The notes under the pieces: generated by a model
What the model was told of the DNA's origin: nothing
What the model saw: only the letters and a program-made list of their open reading frames with translations
Databases searched by the model: none
Translations under genes and position numbers: made by a program
DNA from: Legionella longbeachae
Lineage (GTDB): Bacteria > Pseudomonadota > Gammaproteobacteria > Legionellales > Legionellaceae
Direction: 5' to 3'
Assembly (NCBI RefSeq): GCF_004283175.1
Contig: NZ_RXNW01000011.1
Location: forward strand, 128,692 to 183,262
DNA: 54,571 nucleotides
Shown here: positions 35,955 through 44,395 of the stretch, in pieces
How the letters are laid out: each line of letters opens with the position of its first letter
Position numbering within the stretch: the stretch's first letter is position 1

Positions 35955-37703
35955 TTAGTAACCATAGTTTACTGTATCTTCTTCGATAGGTGGATATAAT
36001 AATTCGTCTTGAGGTGGAGCAGAAGGTAAATAAACGACGTTACCCGTAGTGTTAGCAAAAAAGTTACTATTTCCACTATAAGTTGTCGATACACTCTGTG
36101 CCTTATTCAATACAAGACTGATAACATGTTGCTGCTCTTTCAATTTCTGATCCAGTTCAACTAAAGATTTTTCAGATTTTTCTATCTTGGTATTGAGCTG
36201 TGTCATCGTGGTTACACATAATTCATTAGCCTTTTTCCAATCTTTCATGAGAAGGACATCATTTTTTTCCATGACCTGACTGTTTTGTTCCATTTGAATC
36301 TCACTGACGTATTTTTGATACTGAAATCCCAGAGCAACTACTACTGCAACAAGCGAAAGCATCGCTAGAGCTCCTGGAATGGTAAAAAATACAGGACTAA
36401 TAATTAACGCACTTACTATACCAGTACTTACAAGACTACCGGCCATACTAAAAAGAGAGACATAAAGAGCACTTTTTTTATAACTTGCTGCGGTTTCACT
36501 TTTTAACCGCAAACGATCATTTTCTTCGGTCAGTTCTTTATTTTGTTTCACCAGATGAGGTTTAGAGGTAAGATGGTTCTGTAGTTGTCGTGTGCACTCC
36601 AGAAGGCTTTTATGCAATGAGCGTAAATTATTTTGCTCCTCATCTAATGAATGGATCAAAGCTTTTTCTTTTTCTGCCATTTCTGTTAGCTTTTTCATTA
36701 TGCCTACAATCATCTTTAATGCGGTTTGCTCATTAAACGTTATTTGCCGAGTGTTTTCAGGGTGTTGTAATGCTAATTCCAGCTGAGTTAAATAAGTCTT
36801 ATAACTCATTTCTGTTGCTTCACTCATTAATTGGGTACGTTGATTATCTAATTCACGGGCTTGGTACTCGATTTGTTGTTTCAATGCTTCAATGCTTTTA
36901 GGAGATAATTGCTGAAGATGAGGATCATAGGCATTACGGGCCCTGTTTCTGGTGAGACGCTCTTCGCTTCTTAGATGACGTTGTTGTTCATTTTCAGGAA
37001 AAACAATCTCCATTTGATGTTTTATTTCCTGATAGCGTCTTTCGGACTCTTTTTTCTCTTGAAGAAACTGAGTTAAATTTTGTTCTTCTTTGGTTCGTTC
37101 GATTTCTTTTGAAGTAAGGAGATAAGTCAGTCTTTGACGTTCTTCAATTAGTCTATTTTCCTCTTGTAAAAGTCTATCCCAAGTGTGTTGATCCGGTAAT
37201 GGCTGCGTCATTGTCGTGTGAGCGTGAATAATACCCTCGGGGTATCGTATTTGACGCTCATTACGAATTCTCTCAAGATTGCTATTAATTCGGGAAATGC
37301 TTATTTTAAATTCATTATATTGTCTATTTATTTGGTTATAGATGTGCTCTTGTTGCGCACATTTTGTTTCAAGTTGCTGAAGTGCAGTTTCTAAATGATT
37401 TAACTCTCTCTCGAAATTGATTTTTAGAGCATTTTCATTTTCTTGTTCTCGTTCATCGTTGATAGTTTCTTGAGCATCATGATTTATTTGCGATTCACAG
37501 GCACGCTGAGTTAAGTAATTTATCATTGCTTGTTTATCGGAGTTACAGTGCTCGAAAAGTAAGGAGCTGATTGGATTAAGTATTCTTAAAAGGGGTTTTC
37601 TTTCTAGAAGGTATTGCCTAAGAAGGTGGTAATTGGATTCGCTAATGACTGCTTTTGTTTGAGATTGAACTATATCATTGATAACGATTTCTGATAATGC
37701 CAT
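35955..37703 (-). CDS. Coiled-coil protein with membrane hairpin and PSAP tail, candidate effector
   Basis: The 582-residue protein has no signal peptide. It is dominated by Glu/Gln/Arg-rich coiled coil at about residues 70-240 and 310-400, then a hydrophobic hairpin near 412-461, another coiled coil near 475-540 and a short acidic tail. The tail contains PSAPP at 560-564 and LYPPIEEDT after it. Coiled coils with a C-terminal membrane hairpin and a Glu-rich end are common in Dot/Icm substrates that sit on host membranes. PSAP is the motif eukaryotic viruses use to bind TSG101, so a host ESCRT link is conceivable, but short motifs also arise by chance. No enzymatic domain is seen. Confidence 0.75.
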   Translation of the reverse strand: MALSEIVINDIVQSQTKAVISESNYHLLRQYLLERKPLLRILNPISSLLFEHCNSDKQAMINYLTQRACESQINHDAQETINDEREQENENALKINFERELNHLETALQQLETKCAQQEHIYNQINRQYNEFKISISRINSNLERIRNERQIRYPEGIIHAHTTMTQPLPDQHTWDRLLQEENRLIEERQRLTYLLTSKEIERTKEEQNLTQFLQEKKESERRYQEIKHQMEIVFPENEQQRHLRSEERLTRNRARNAYDPHLQQLSPKSIEALKQQIEYQARELDNQRTQLMSEATEMSYKTYLTQLELALQHPENTRQITFNEQTALKMIVGIMKKLTEMAEKEKALIHSLDEEQNNLRSLHKSLLECTRQLQNHLTSKPHLVKQNKELTEENDRLRLKSETAASYKKSALYVSLFSMAGSLVSTGIVSALIISPVFFTIPGALAMLSLVAVVVALGFQYQKYVSEIQMEQNSQVMEKNDVLLMKDWKKANELCVTTMTQLNTKIEKSEKSLVELDQKLKEQQHVISLVLNKAQSVSTTYSGNSNFFANTTGNVVYLPSAPPQDELLYPPIEEDTVNYGY

Positions 37704-37999
37704 GACTCGTGACTCCTCAGTAATAATATTATTAACGAATTAAATACTAATTGTTGAAGCGACTACCCAGGTGAATTGGGAGCGCCTGATAGCACGGAAT
37801 ACTAATTTTTTAAGTGACAGATCCCCTGTTTATTTTTGAGGGCATTATGCCAGACAAATGTTAAGGAATTGTTAAGTAATCGTTAAGAAATTGTTAAGCT
37901 GATGTGAAAATACTGTAAGGCGTTGATTTCATTTTGAAAGATGTCACCACGGCTAAATAAAACACTGTTTTGGTAAAATACAAGTATGGACAATCAAAG
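37704..37999. other. Divergent intergenic region
   Basis: About 300 AT-rich bases between the coiled-coil gene and the promoter of the small exported protein. No gene is seen. It includes repeated TTAAG-N5-TTAAG spacing near 37862-37900 (GTTAAGGAATTGTTAAGTAA, GTTAAGAAATTGTTAAG). Confidence 0.4.
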
Positions 38000-38038
38000 T
38001 TGTCTTATCATCGCTATCGGTTATAATCGATAGCGATG
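37999..38038 (+). promoter_or_regulatory. Promoter overlapped by an 11-base palindromic operator
   Basis: TTGTCT at 38000-38005 and TATAAT at 38022-38027 form a -35/-10 pair with 16-base spacing. CATCGCTATCG (38009-38019) and CGATAGCGATG (38028-38038) are perfectly inverted and flank the -10 box. A dimeric repressor bound here would block RNA polymerase; a hairpin in the DNA or RNA is the alternative. The gene downstream starts 20 bases on. Confidence 0.7.
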
Positions 38039-38057
38039 GTTAATAAGGGGGCTGGGA

Positions 38058-38531
38058 ATGAAAAAGAATATTGTTGTTCGTTTATTTTGTGGTATTTGTC
38101 TTTTAGTATTGCAATTGTTGCCTGAGATTACTTTCGCAGAACAACCCAATCATTACATTTCTTTATTAAAAGAAATGTTTGCCAAGGTAACTGTAGAAAA
38201 AAATGCTCATGCTATTCCGTTATATTATGACAAAGACTTTGAACTATACTCCAATGGAAAAACTATGGGATATCAAGAACTTTTGCAGTCACATCAAGCA
38301 ATCTATAAAACCCCCATTCAATATAAAATTCGATATGATGAGAAAGCGTTTGTAGCGCAACAGAATAAAGTCGCAGGGAGATTATTTATTACAACTAAAA
38401 AACCTAATGAGGCAGAAGTAGAAATTGAAGTCATACTAATTGCTGAATATAAAAAGGATAAACTCTATCGAGTTTGGGAGCTTACTTATCCAGACTGGTC
38501 TAAGATGAAACGCTTTAAAAAAAGTGCTTAA
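38058..38531 (+). CDS. Small exported NTF2/SnoaL-like protein
   Basis: The 157-residue protein begins with a signal peptide cut near ITFAEQ. The mature part looks like the NTF2 cone fold: helix HYISLLKEMFAKVTVEKN, then YYDKDFELYSNGKTMGYQELLQSHQAIYK and beta strands VEIEVILIAEYKKDKLYRVWELTY. Many such proteins bind small ligands or act in folding; no activity can be read. AAGGGGG lies a few bases before the ATG. It stands alone behind a strong, palindrome-bearing promoter. Confidence 0.75.
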   Translation: MKKNIVVRLFCGICLLVLQLLPEITFAEQPNHYISLLKEMFAKVTVEKNAHAIPLYYDKDFELYSNGKTMGYQELLQSHQAIYKTPIQYKIRYDEKAFVAQQNKVAGRLFITTKKPNEAEVEIEVILIAEYKKDKLYRVWELTYPDWSKMKRFKKSA

Positions 38532-38566
38532 TATTCTAAGTAATAAAGCTTAAACCCCATCCCTGT

Positions 38567-38592
38567 CGGCATAAATTATACATTTTATGCCG
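38567..38592 (+). terminator. Hairpin after the NTF2-like gene
   Basis: CGGCATAAA and TTTATGCCG pair perfectly over nine bases with an eight-base loop, 36 bases after the stop codon. There is no T run afterwards, so termination is uncertain. Confidence 0.45.
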
Positions 38593-38727
38593 CATACCCC
38601 CTAAGCTCCATTCCATTTTAACCCGGCCTTCGATAAAAAAATGTATAAAAAGCTAACTCTCTTCGAGTCGCGTGTTTATTTTTACCTCCATATTTAGCAA
38701 ATACAAAATTAAATAGTTGCTTTTATT

Positions 38728-38779
38728 GCAAATGGGAATCATTATCGTTTATATTTTAATGATAATGATTCTCATTTGC
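38728..38779 (+). promoter_or_regulatory. Double Fur box upstream of siderophore synthetase
   Basis: GAATCATTATC and GATAATGATTC occur as inverted halves and each resembles the Fur consensus GATAATGATAATCATTATC. The two sites are themselves inverted: GCAAATGGGAATCATTATC (38728-38746) matches the complement of GATAATGATTCTCATTTGC (38761-38779) with one mismatch. The spacing suits two Fur dimers over the promoter, giving iron repression of the synthetase. Confidence 0.88.
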
Positions 38780-38860
38780 GATGATTTGAGTACTGCAATG
38801 AGCCATTCATTACCTTGAACAACTACTTAAACAGAAAACAAATGGAAGGATGGTGTATCT

Positions 38861-40591
38861 ATGATTTTATCTAATTCACATTTTAATGAGTTACGCTACC
38901 AATTGCATTCATTATTATTAGAGATAGGTCTTCCTTTGTCGTCCAGGCAAATGGGGCATTTCCTTCTTGTTTCTTATCACCAATGTTTTAATCGTTTACA
39001 AAGGGTGGCTTTTTTAGAGGGATTAATTGATAAAAAAATAACAGGGCAATCAATTACTTCTTATCTTGATTTTCTGCGGTTTTATTCTGCAAATCAGAAG
39101 AACCATGCCAAACATTGGCGCTTGTTATATGAAGAATTAAACGAAAGTATTGCCAATCAAGCCCTGGCTCTTGCCTACCAACATCAATGGGATAAAAAGA
39201 TTAAGCAGCATGCAAAAAAACATACAAATTTGTGGTCTTGGTTAATCGAACACTTTAATCAGCAGCAGATACTCCATTTTTTAGAACAATGGGGGTGTAT
39301 TGGGCATCCATCTCATCCTAATTTCCGTGCCAAAATAGGCTTTAATCGAAAAGAGGTGTTGCAATATTCACCTGAATTTAATTCTGAAGTGAATATTTGC
39401 TGGGCAGCAGTCCATCATTCACGTGCATTTACCTCTACAACCAAGACTGCTTTTCATTGGATATTTAGCAATCATTTTCCTAAGGAGTATGGCTTATGGA
39501 GTGATGCACTCCGATCAAAACAATTAAACCCCAAAGAATATTATCCATTTCCGATACACCCTTGGCAATGGAAAAATAAATTAAAAATGCTTGCTAAACC
39601 GTTGCTTGATACGCATCAGTTTGTGGTGAATTCTGTATATCAACCCACAAAACCCTCTATGTCATTTCGAACCATGATGCCATTAACAAAACATGGTCCT
39701 CATCTTAAATTAGCTGTTGGTGTGCATACTACATCATCCTTGTGTACTGTTTCTCCTGCTTCTGTAAGTAACTCGTCCATTCTCTCACAATGGATTAACG
39801 AATTACTTGCACAAAATCAATACTATAAAGGACAATTATTTTTAGCACGTGATTTTGCGGGGATTAATACATCAGATCCATCAATTCCGGATGATGAAAA
39901 GAAGCATTTGGCGCTTCTTATACGTGAAAATCCTTTACAATGGATTAGACTAAACCAGAAATTGATCCCTCTGGCAGCTCTCTTTAAACGTTCGCCATTA
40001 AGCAAAAAATCGTTATTGAGTGAACTTATAGAGCTTAGTCATGGTAATCCTGTGGATTATTTTTTGGATTATTGCCGTTGTGTTTTGGCAAGCCAGTTGC
40101 ATTTTTCATTGTGTTATGGAATTGTTTTTGAAGCCCATCAGCAAAATACTTTGGTGATTTTTCAAGCAAATCGTCCTTCAGGTCTTGTGATCCGTGATTT
40201 AAGGGGCATTAAAATTTGCAGCCATTCACTTTATGATAAGGTGAGTAAACCAACACTTCATCCTGATTCTACAATCATTGGTCCTGAGCTTGCTGAACTA
40301 ACCAATAAATTCATTGATAGCAATTTGCTCAGTAATTTAGCTTATGGGATTCATTGTTTAGCAGTAGAGCATCACCTTGCAAAGCCCTTTCTTTGGCAAA
40401 AAGCAAGACAAGTTTTAGAGCAACTTTTAGATGAGTTTAGGAGTGAATGCGAACCGCGAATTCATCATTGGCATAGACAGCAATTGTTGACACAACCCTG
40501 GCAACAAAAATGTTTACTTACTACACGACTCCATGAGAATAAATGCCAGGATTCGTTTTCTCTAATTAAAAACCCTTTAAGTAGAGGTTAA
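38861..40591 (+). CDS. IucA/IucC family siderophore synthetase (FrgA/LbtA-like)
   Basis: The 576-residue NRPS-independent siderophore synthetase joins a polyamine or amine to citrate or a related acid with ATP. Family boxes present are GHPSHPNFRAKIGF near 150, PIHPWQWKNKL near 232, TSSLCTVSPASVSNS near 295, and FEAHQQNTLVIFQ near 422. The length is usual. The gene follows a double Fur box and should be switched on by iron starvation. L. pneumophila has two such enzymes, FrgA and the legiobactin enzyme LbtA; here there is no adjacent MFS siderophore exporter as in the lbt operon, so FrgA-like is my preference, but this is not certain. Confidence 0.92.
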   Translation: MILSNSHFNELRYQLHSLLLEIGLPLSSRQMGHFLLVSYHQCFNRLQRVAFLEGLIDKKITGQSITSYLDFLRFYSANQKNHAKHWRLLYEELNESIANQALALAYQHQWDKKIKQHAKKHTNLWSWLIEHFNQQQILHFLEQWGCIGHPSHPNFRAKIGFNRKEVLQYSPEFNSEVNICWAAVHHSRAFTSTTKTAFHWIFSNHFPKEYGLWSDALRSKQLNPKEYYPFPIHPWQWKNKLKMLAKPLLDTHQFVVNSVYQPTKPSMSFRTMMPLTKHGPHLKLAVGVHTTSSLCTVSPASVSNSSILSQWINELLAQNQYYKGQLFLARDFAGINTSDPSIPDDEKKHLALLIRENPLQWIRLNQKLIPLAALFKRSPLSKKSLLSELIELSHGNPVDYFLDYCRCVLASQLHFSLCYGIVFEAHQQNTLVIFQANRPSGLVIRDLRGIKICSHSLYDKVSKPTLHPDSTIIGPELAELTNKFIDSNLLSNLAYGIHCLAVEHHLAKPFLWQKARQVLEQLLDEFRSECEPRIHHWHRQQLLTQPWQQKCLLTTRLHENKCQDSFSLIKNPLSRG

Positions 40592-40608
40592 CCCTGTATT
40601 AGCTTGGT

Positions 40609-41193
40609 TTAGGGTGCATCATTATTTTTACTTCCTTGCCAACGCTTAATACCATCGATCTCAATATCAAATAAATCGAGAACACGTCCTATGCTATGGT
40701 TTACAATATCATCGATAGTTTGTGGGTTATTGTAAAATGCAGGTGTAGGGGGGGCAATAATGGCGCCTATTTCTGTTGCTCGTTTCATATTTTCAATATG
40801 GCCAAGATGTAGTGGTGTTTCTCGAACCATTAATACAAGGCGTCTGCGTTCTTTCAAAATAACATCTGCAGCTCGAGTCAATAAATTTGAGGTTGTTCCA
40901 CAAGCAATCTCTGCCAAGGTTCGCATGGAACAAGGTGCGATAATCATACCTGCAGTGAGGTAGGAGCCACTCGAAATACATGCGGAAATATCGTAAATTG
41001 GGTAATGTTTATCAGCAAGTTTGCTAAGTTCGGCTGCAGAAAGCTCGGTTTCACACGCACGGGTTTGTTGAGCCGCTTTTGAAATAATAAGGTGCGTTTC
41101 ATATTCGGTCTGGGCCAACAACTCAAGGAGCCGTATCCCATAAATAATTCCTGAAGCACCAGTGATACCAATTATAATACGTTTCGTTTTCAT
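40609..41193 (-). CDS. ubiX: Flavin prenyltransferase
   Basis: The 194-residue flavoprotein makes prenylated FMN from FMN and dimethylallyl phosphate, the cofactor of the UbiD decarboxylase in ubiquinone synthesis. GITGASGIIYGIRLLELL is the N-terminal FMN-binding motif. SGSYLTAGMIIAPCSMRTLAEIACGTTSNLLTRAADV and LMVRETPLHLGHIENM are the other conserved blocks. It converges with the siderophore synthetase, 17 bases away. No ubiD is in the window. Confidence 0.95.
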   Translation of the reverse strand: MKTKRIIIGITGASGIIYGIRLLELLAQTEYETHLIISKAAQQTRACETELSAAELSKLADKHYPIYDISACISSGSYLTAGMIIAPCSMRTLAEIACGTTSNLLTRAADVILKERRRLVLMVRETPLHLGHIENMKRATEIGAIIAPPTPAFYNNPQTIDDIVNHSIGRVLDLFDIEIDGIKRWQGSKNNDAP

Positions 41194-41234
41194 ACTTTAG
41201 CTCGATATAAAATGCGGATGGATCATATCATGTA

Positions 41235-43052
41235 CTAGACACAAGAAAGTTTTAAATCTTCGGATAAAGTAGCAATATTTTTCTTTTTTTCATTAGAAAA
41301 CAAACCTGCGCCAGTCACTAAAAATCCCAAACCTCCCGCTGTAGTCGCTCCAAATGCTAAAAGACCCACTCCCGTTAATGCAAAAGAAACTCCTGTCATT
41401 ATCACTGCCATACCCAAAATCATCATTGCAAAACCTAAAGATTGCAAAAATGGATTATTATTTTTGGAAAGAAGATGAGCATTTTTTTGATATTCAAGTG
41501 CAAGTGCATGACGCCTGGGGCCTGGAGACATTGTTAATAGTTGCGTGGTTTGCAGAATATGTTTGATCAATATTTCTGATTTTTCCCCTTTTGCATAAAG
41601 GTCAAGAATTTTTTCTTTAACGGCAATGGCTTTGGCACGAAGTTCCGGCTGAGTCATTTTGGTGATGGTTTCATTAAGTTGGCCTAATTCTGAATTGAAA
41701 AAATCATTTGCCTCTTCAAGTGCTTTATAGACTTTTTGATTGTATTCAGCGATGTAGCAGTGGATTCCCAGCTTTTCTAACTCGGGATAATAATATTTGA
41801 TGGCACTGATAAATTGAGCTGCGCTTTGCTTTTCGGGGTTATTAAAAGCACCACATCCGGGCATGACAAAAACAGCCGCTACAGCTTGGTTGATTCCTTG
41901 CTCTTTAAAGTATTTTGCTCGCTTAATTGCTGTTTGACATTGAACAGCGATTCCTGAAGTCAATAAGATACCTAGTGTCCCTTCTGCTTCAGGATGTTGT
42001 AATACTTTATTGGACGTAGCGCGGGCATCTAAGGGGGAGGTTTCCACTTTGCGCAAATCAGGAGCCGCATAGCCCACGAGAGTCATTGGCGTCCTTTCAT
42101 TTTTTTGCAACTTTTTTACTGTTTTTTCTATAGTAGTTAATTCAGTTGTATCGGTGAACCAATGTGAAATAGAATCCCCAACAACAGGTACTTCGTAGAC
42201 ATTATTTTGCATATCAAAGTAGATAGGTAGCCCATTGTGTGGATTGGGATAAGATTTAAATAAATCTTTGAAGAATTCTTCTGACTCAAGATAGGCTTCT
42301 TTTTTTTCGACCCATTTGGCACAAATTGTAAGTACCATTTTTAAGTATCGCTTTTGGTAATCGACAACATCAACAGGGTGCGGAACATCCGAAAATGCAT
42401 ATTGATTGCTTTCAATGTTACGTTGATGGACATTGCAAAATTGTAGTGCCATTTTTAAAGCAGAATCAGTATATCGAGAAAATAATTCCTCTACAGAACC
42501 ACTTGAATATTTTGCGGCTCCATCCCTGTGTGAGTTTGGTGCATTATCAGCCACCACAATGCTCCCTTTATCATGCAAATGTTGGATTAACTGAATAACA
42601 TCCCCATGAAACAATTGCACCCCGGATTGAAAGGAGGATTCGTATGTATTTGTTTGAACAAGGGTCGATTCGATGACCTCAATGTCGTATTTCAGAAGAT
42701 TCAAAAATTTGATTACATTGTTTGTATCATCTAAGGCAGAGATCAATTGATTGATTGTCTCAAGCAAGTTTGGTTCAGATGCAACGGAAGCAGTGAATTG
42801 GGTCATCTCCTTAATCTTTTCCGAATTGTTTTTAATTAATTGCCCCAGGAAGTAAATTTGACTGCACCAGTACTGTTTTCTTGCTAAAATTTGATGGGGT
42901 TTATAGTGAAGGGTTGATGCAAAATCAGCGAATGCATAATAACGACTTTTTTGTGCAGCATACATCTCATCCCGTGTTTTGGACGGGCCTAAGATAAGTG
43001 CTTCTGCTGTGTTAAGCCCTGCTTTAATGGCTCCAGAAAAAAATTCAAACAT
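41235..43052 (-). CDS. PARG-like (TIGR02452-type) candidate effector with C-terminal membrane hairpin
   Basis: The protein has 605 residues. The ATG at 43052 is chosen over an upstream TTG frame. The pattern of the microbial poly(ADP-ribose) glycohydrolase-like family is visible in order: GSIVVADNAPNSHRDGAAKY near 160 corresponding to the usual asparagine/Gly-rich loop, GSVEELFSRYT near 184 corresponding to QEExLxRxS, GLPIYFDMQNNVYEVPVV, MTLVGYAAPDLR, then AIKRAKYFKEQGINQAVAAV followed by FVMPGCGAFNNP near 397, like AWGCGAFGNP. Glu-Glu is kept; the loop before it differs from the GGG form. Residues of about 534-584 are a hydrophobic hairpin, and the N-terminus is helical. No signal peptide. 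I infer a host-acting ADP-ribose-binding or -removing effector on a membrane; activity is unproven. Confidence 0.78.
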   Translation of the reverse strand: MFEFFSGAIKAGLNTAEALILGPSKTRDEMYAAQKSRYYAFADFASTLHYKPHQILARKQYWCSQIYFLGQLIKNNSEKIKEMTQFTASVASEPNLLETINQLISALDDTNNVIKFLNLLKYDIEVIESTLVQTNTYESSFQSGVQLFHGDVIQLIQHLHDKGSIVVADNAPNSHRDGAAKYSSGSVEELFSRYTDSALKMALQFCNVHQRNIESNQYAFSDVPHPVDVVDYQKRYLKMVLTICAKWVEKKEAYLESEEFFKDLFKSYPNPHNGLPIYFDMQNNVYEVPVVGDSISHWFTDTTELTTIEKTVKKLQKNERTPMTLVGYAAPDLRKVETSPLDARATSNKVLQHPEAEGTLGILLTSGIAVQCQTAIKRAKYFKEQGINQAVAAVFVMPGCGAFNNPEKQSAAQFISAIKYYYPELEKLGIHCYIAEYNQKVYKALEEANDFFNSELGQLNETITKMTQPELRAKAIAVKEKILDLYAKGEKSEILIKHILQTTQLLTMSPGPRRHALALEYQKNAHLLSKNNNPFLQSLGFAMMILGMAVIMTGVSFALTGVGLLAFGATTAGGLGFLVTGAGLFSNEKKKNIATLSEDLKLSCV

Positions 43053-43432
43053 AGAAAGGATCCCTGCTCTCTGTAAAAGGGACGAATATATCAAAAAATA
43101 AACTAAAAGGTCAAATTTTAATATTTCTTGGGGTGTTTGATCGCATTTATAATAACCACGTTAAATGATATCGGCCTACCATAAGTAGGGTGAACCAATT
43201 TGTTTCCATATCGCTTCTTTTATATTTCCCATTAGTTGCATTACACCCTTAAGCATACTCCATTTACGGTAAATAAGTTATGAACTTATAAGCTATTTGG
43301 GCAAGAGTTTTAATATCAATATATTTCATAATAAATACTTTTTGATTTTATTCTGTCACAAAAGTATTGCGCGCACCAATTTGATCGTATAAATTACATT
43401 TTAGGTCAAATAATAACTAAAGGAATAATATT
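43053..43432. promoter_or_regulatory. Divergent intergenic region
   Basis: About 380 bases between the PARG-like gene and the small acidic protein gene, which read away from each other. It must hold both promoters. I see no obvious regulatory box and no gene. Confidence 0.4.
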
Positions 43433-44065
43433 ATGCCAACTTATTTCGATCCGATTATGCAAGATGATATCTTATTGGAAGAAAGCACCTGCGTTTATTT
43501 GGTGAAGCTCAGTGATAATACTTTTAGTATTAAAGCAATTTCGTCAGGATTAGAAAAACTACCTGGTGATCCAACGACTCAAGCAACTGAGTATTGGCCT
43601 GTTCCAATAAAAACGCTAATGGGGCTTTTAGAGAACCAGATTCTTTTTGAAGGCGATAAACTAACTACAAAACCTTTGTCACTAGAACAAGTTATAAAAT
43701 TTTTTGATTTTGATCCTACCAAGTTAAAGCCAAATTTATTTAATGATGCCATTAAAGAAGAATTAAAAAATGAATGGGCTGAACAGACAATGCGGGATTT
43801 ACTAAGACAAGAGGGTGCAATTCCCCATACTTTTTTCTACCGTCCTCTATTGCTTCGAGAAGTCCGTGCAAATAATGCACCTCAGGAAGAGCAACGTCTT
43901 GGTGAACTTATTCCTGCTCTTGCAGTATTCCATATGATACCGCAGTCAGTTGATGACGAAGGAGAGCCAACTCAAATATTGTTACAGATGTTTATCATGC
44001 ATATGAATCAAGGTGAAGCTGCAGCAGAGGAACATGAAGAAGTCCCTACTCATCAGTTACATTAA
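43433..44065 (+). CDS. Acidic hypothetical protein, possible effector
   Basis: The 210-residue soluble protein has no signal peptide or membrane segment. It is rich in Glu, Leu and Pro; PHTFFYRPLLLREVR and LLQMFIMHMNQGEAAAEEHEE are distinctive. The end EAAAEEHEEVPTHQLH has a Glu block, as in many Dot/Icm signals. AAAGGA lies nine bases before the ATG. It reads away from the PARG-like gene. No family recognised. Confidence 0.65.
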   Translation: MPTYFDPIMQDDILLEESTCVYLVKLSDNTFSIKAISSGLEKLPGDPTTQATEYWPVPIKTLMGLLENQILFEGDKLTTKPLSLEQVIKFFDFDPTKLKPNLFNDAIKEELKNEWAEQTMRDLLRQEGAIPHTFFYRPLLLREVRANNAPQEEQRLGELIPALAVFHMIPQSVDDEGEPTQILLQMFIMHMNQGEAAAEEHEEVPTHQLH

Positions 44066-44102
44066 ATTGGGAAAAAGTATGGGGCTTTGTTAGATAAGAT
44101 GA

Positions 44103-44312
44103 ATTCTTGCCGCTGGATGCGATGTAACAAAGCTCAGGAATACGCATATTGATGAACTTTTTGCTTTTATTGTGGGGGTGTACAAAGACAGTGCAGCGAC
44201 TATGTTCAAAATGACCAAAACCTACGTACTGATGGATTGGATTGCCCAAACCCTGAAAAACAATAAAGCACAGGATACTTACAGGAAAATAAGGTCATGC
44301 CCTGAGCCATAG
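44103..44312 (+). pseudogene. Possible gene remnant
   Basis: An open frame without a start codon, about 69 codons, reads with protein-like segments FAFIVGVYKDSAATMFKM, MDWIAQTLKNNKAQ and TYRKIRS to a TAG at 44310-44312. It begins right after an in-frame TGA. It may be the end of a lost gene. I do not recognise the family. Confidence is low. Confidence 0.3.
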
Positions 44313-44395
44313 GTGTATATAGGGCAAATTTCCTCTGCTCGAAGTGCCAGAATCAATCAAGGTTTAATTTTTGTTATAGAAATACCCCTGCATGT

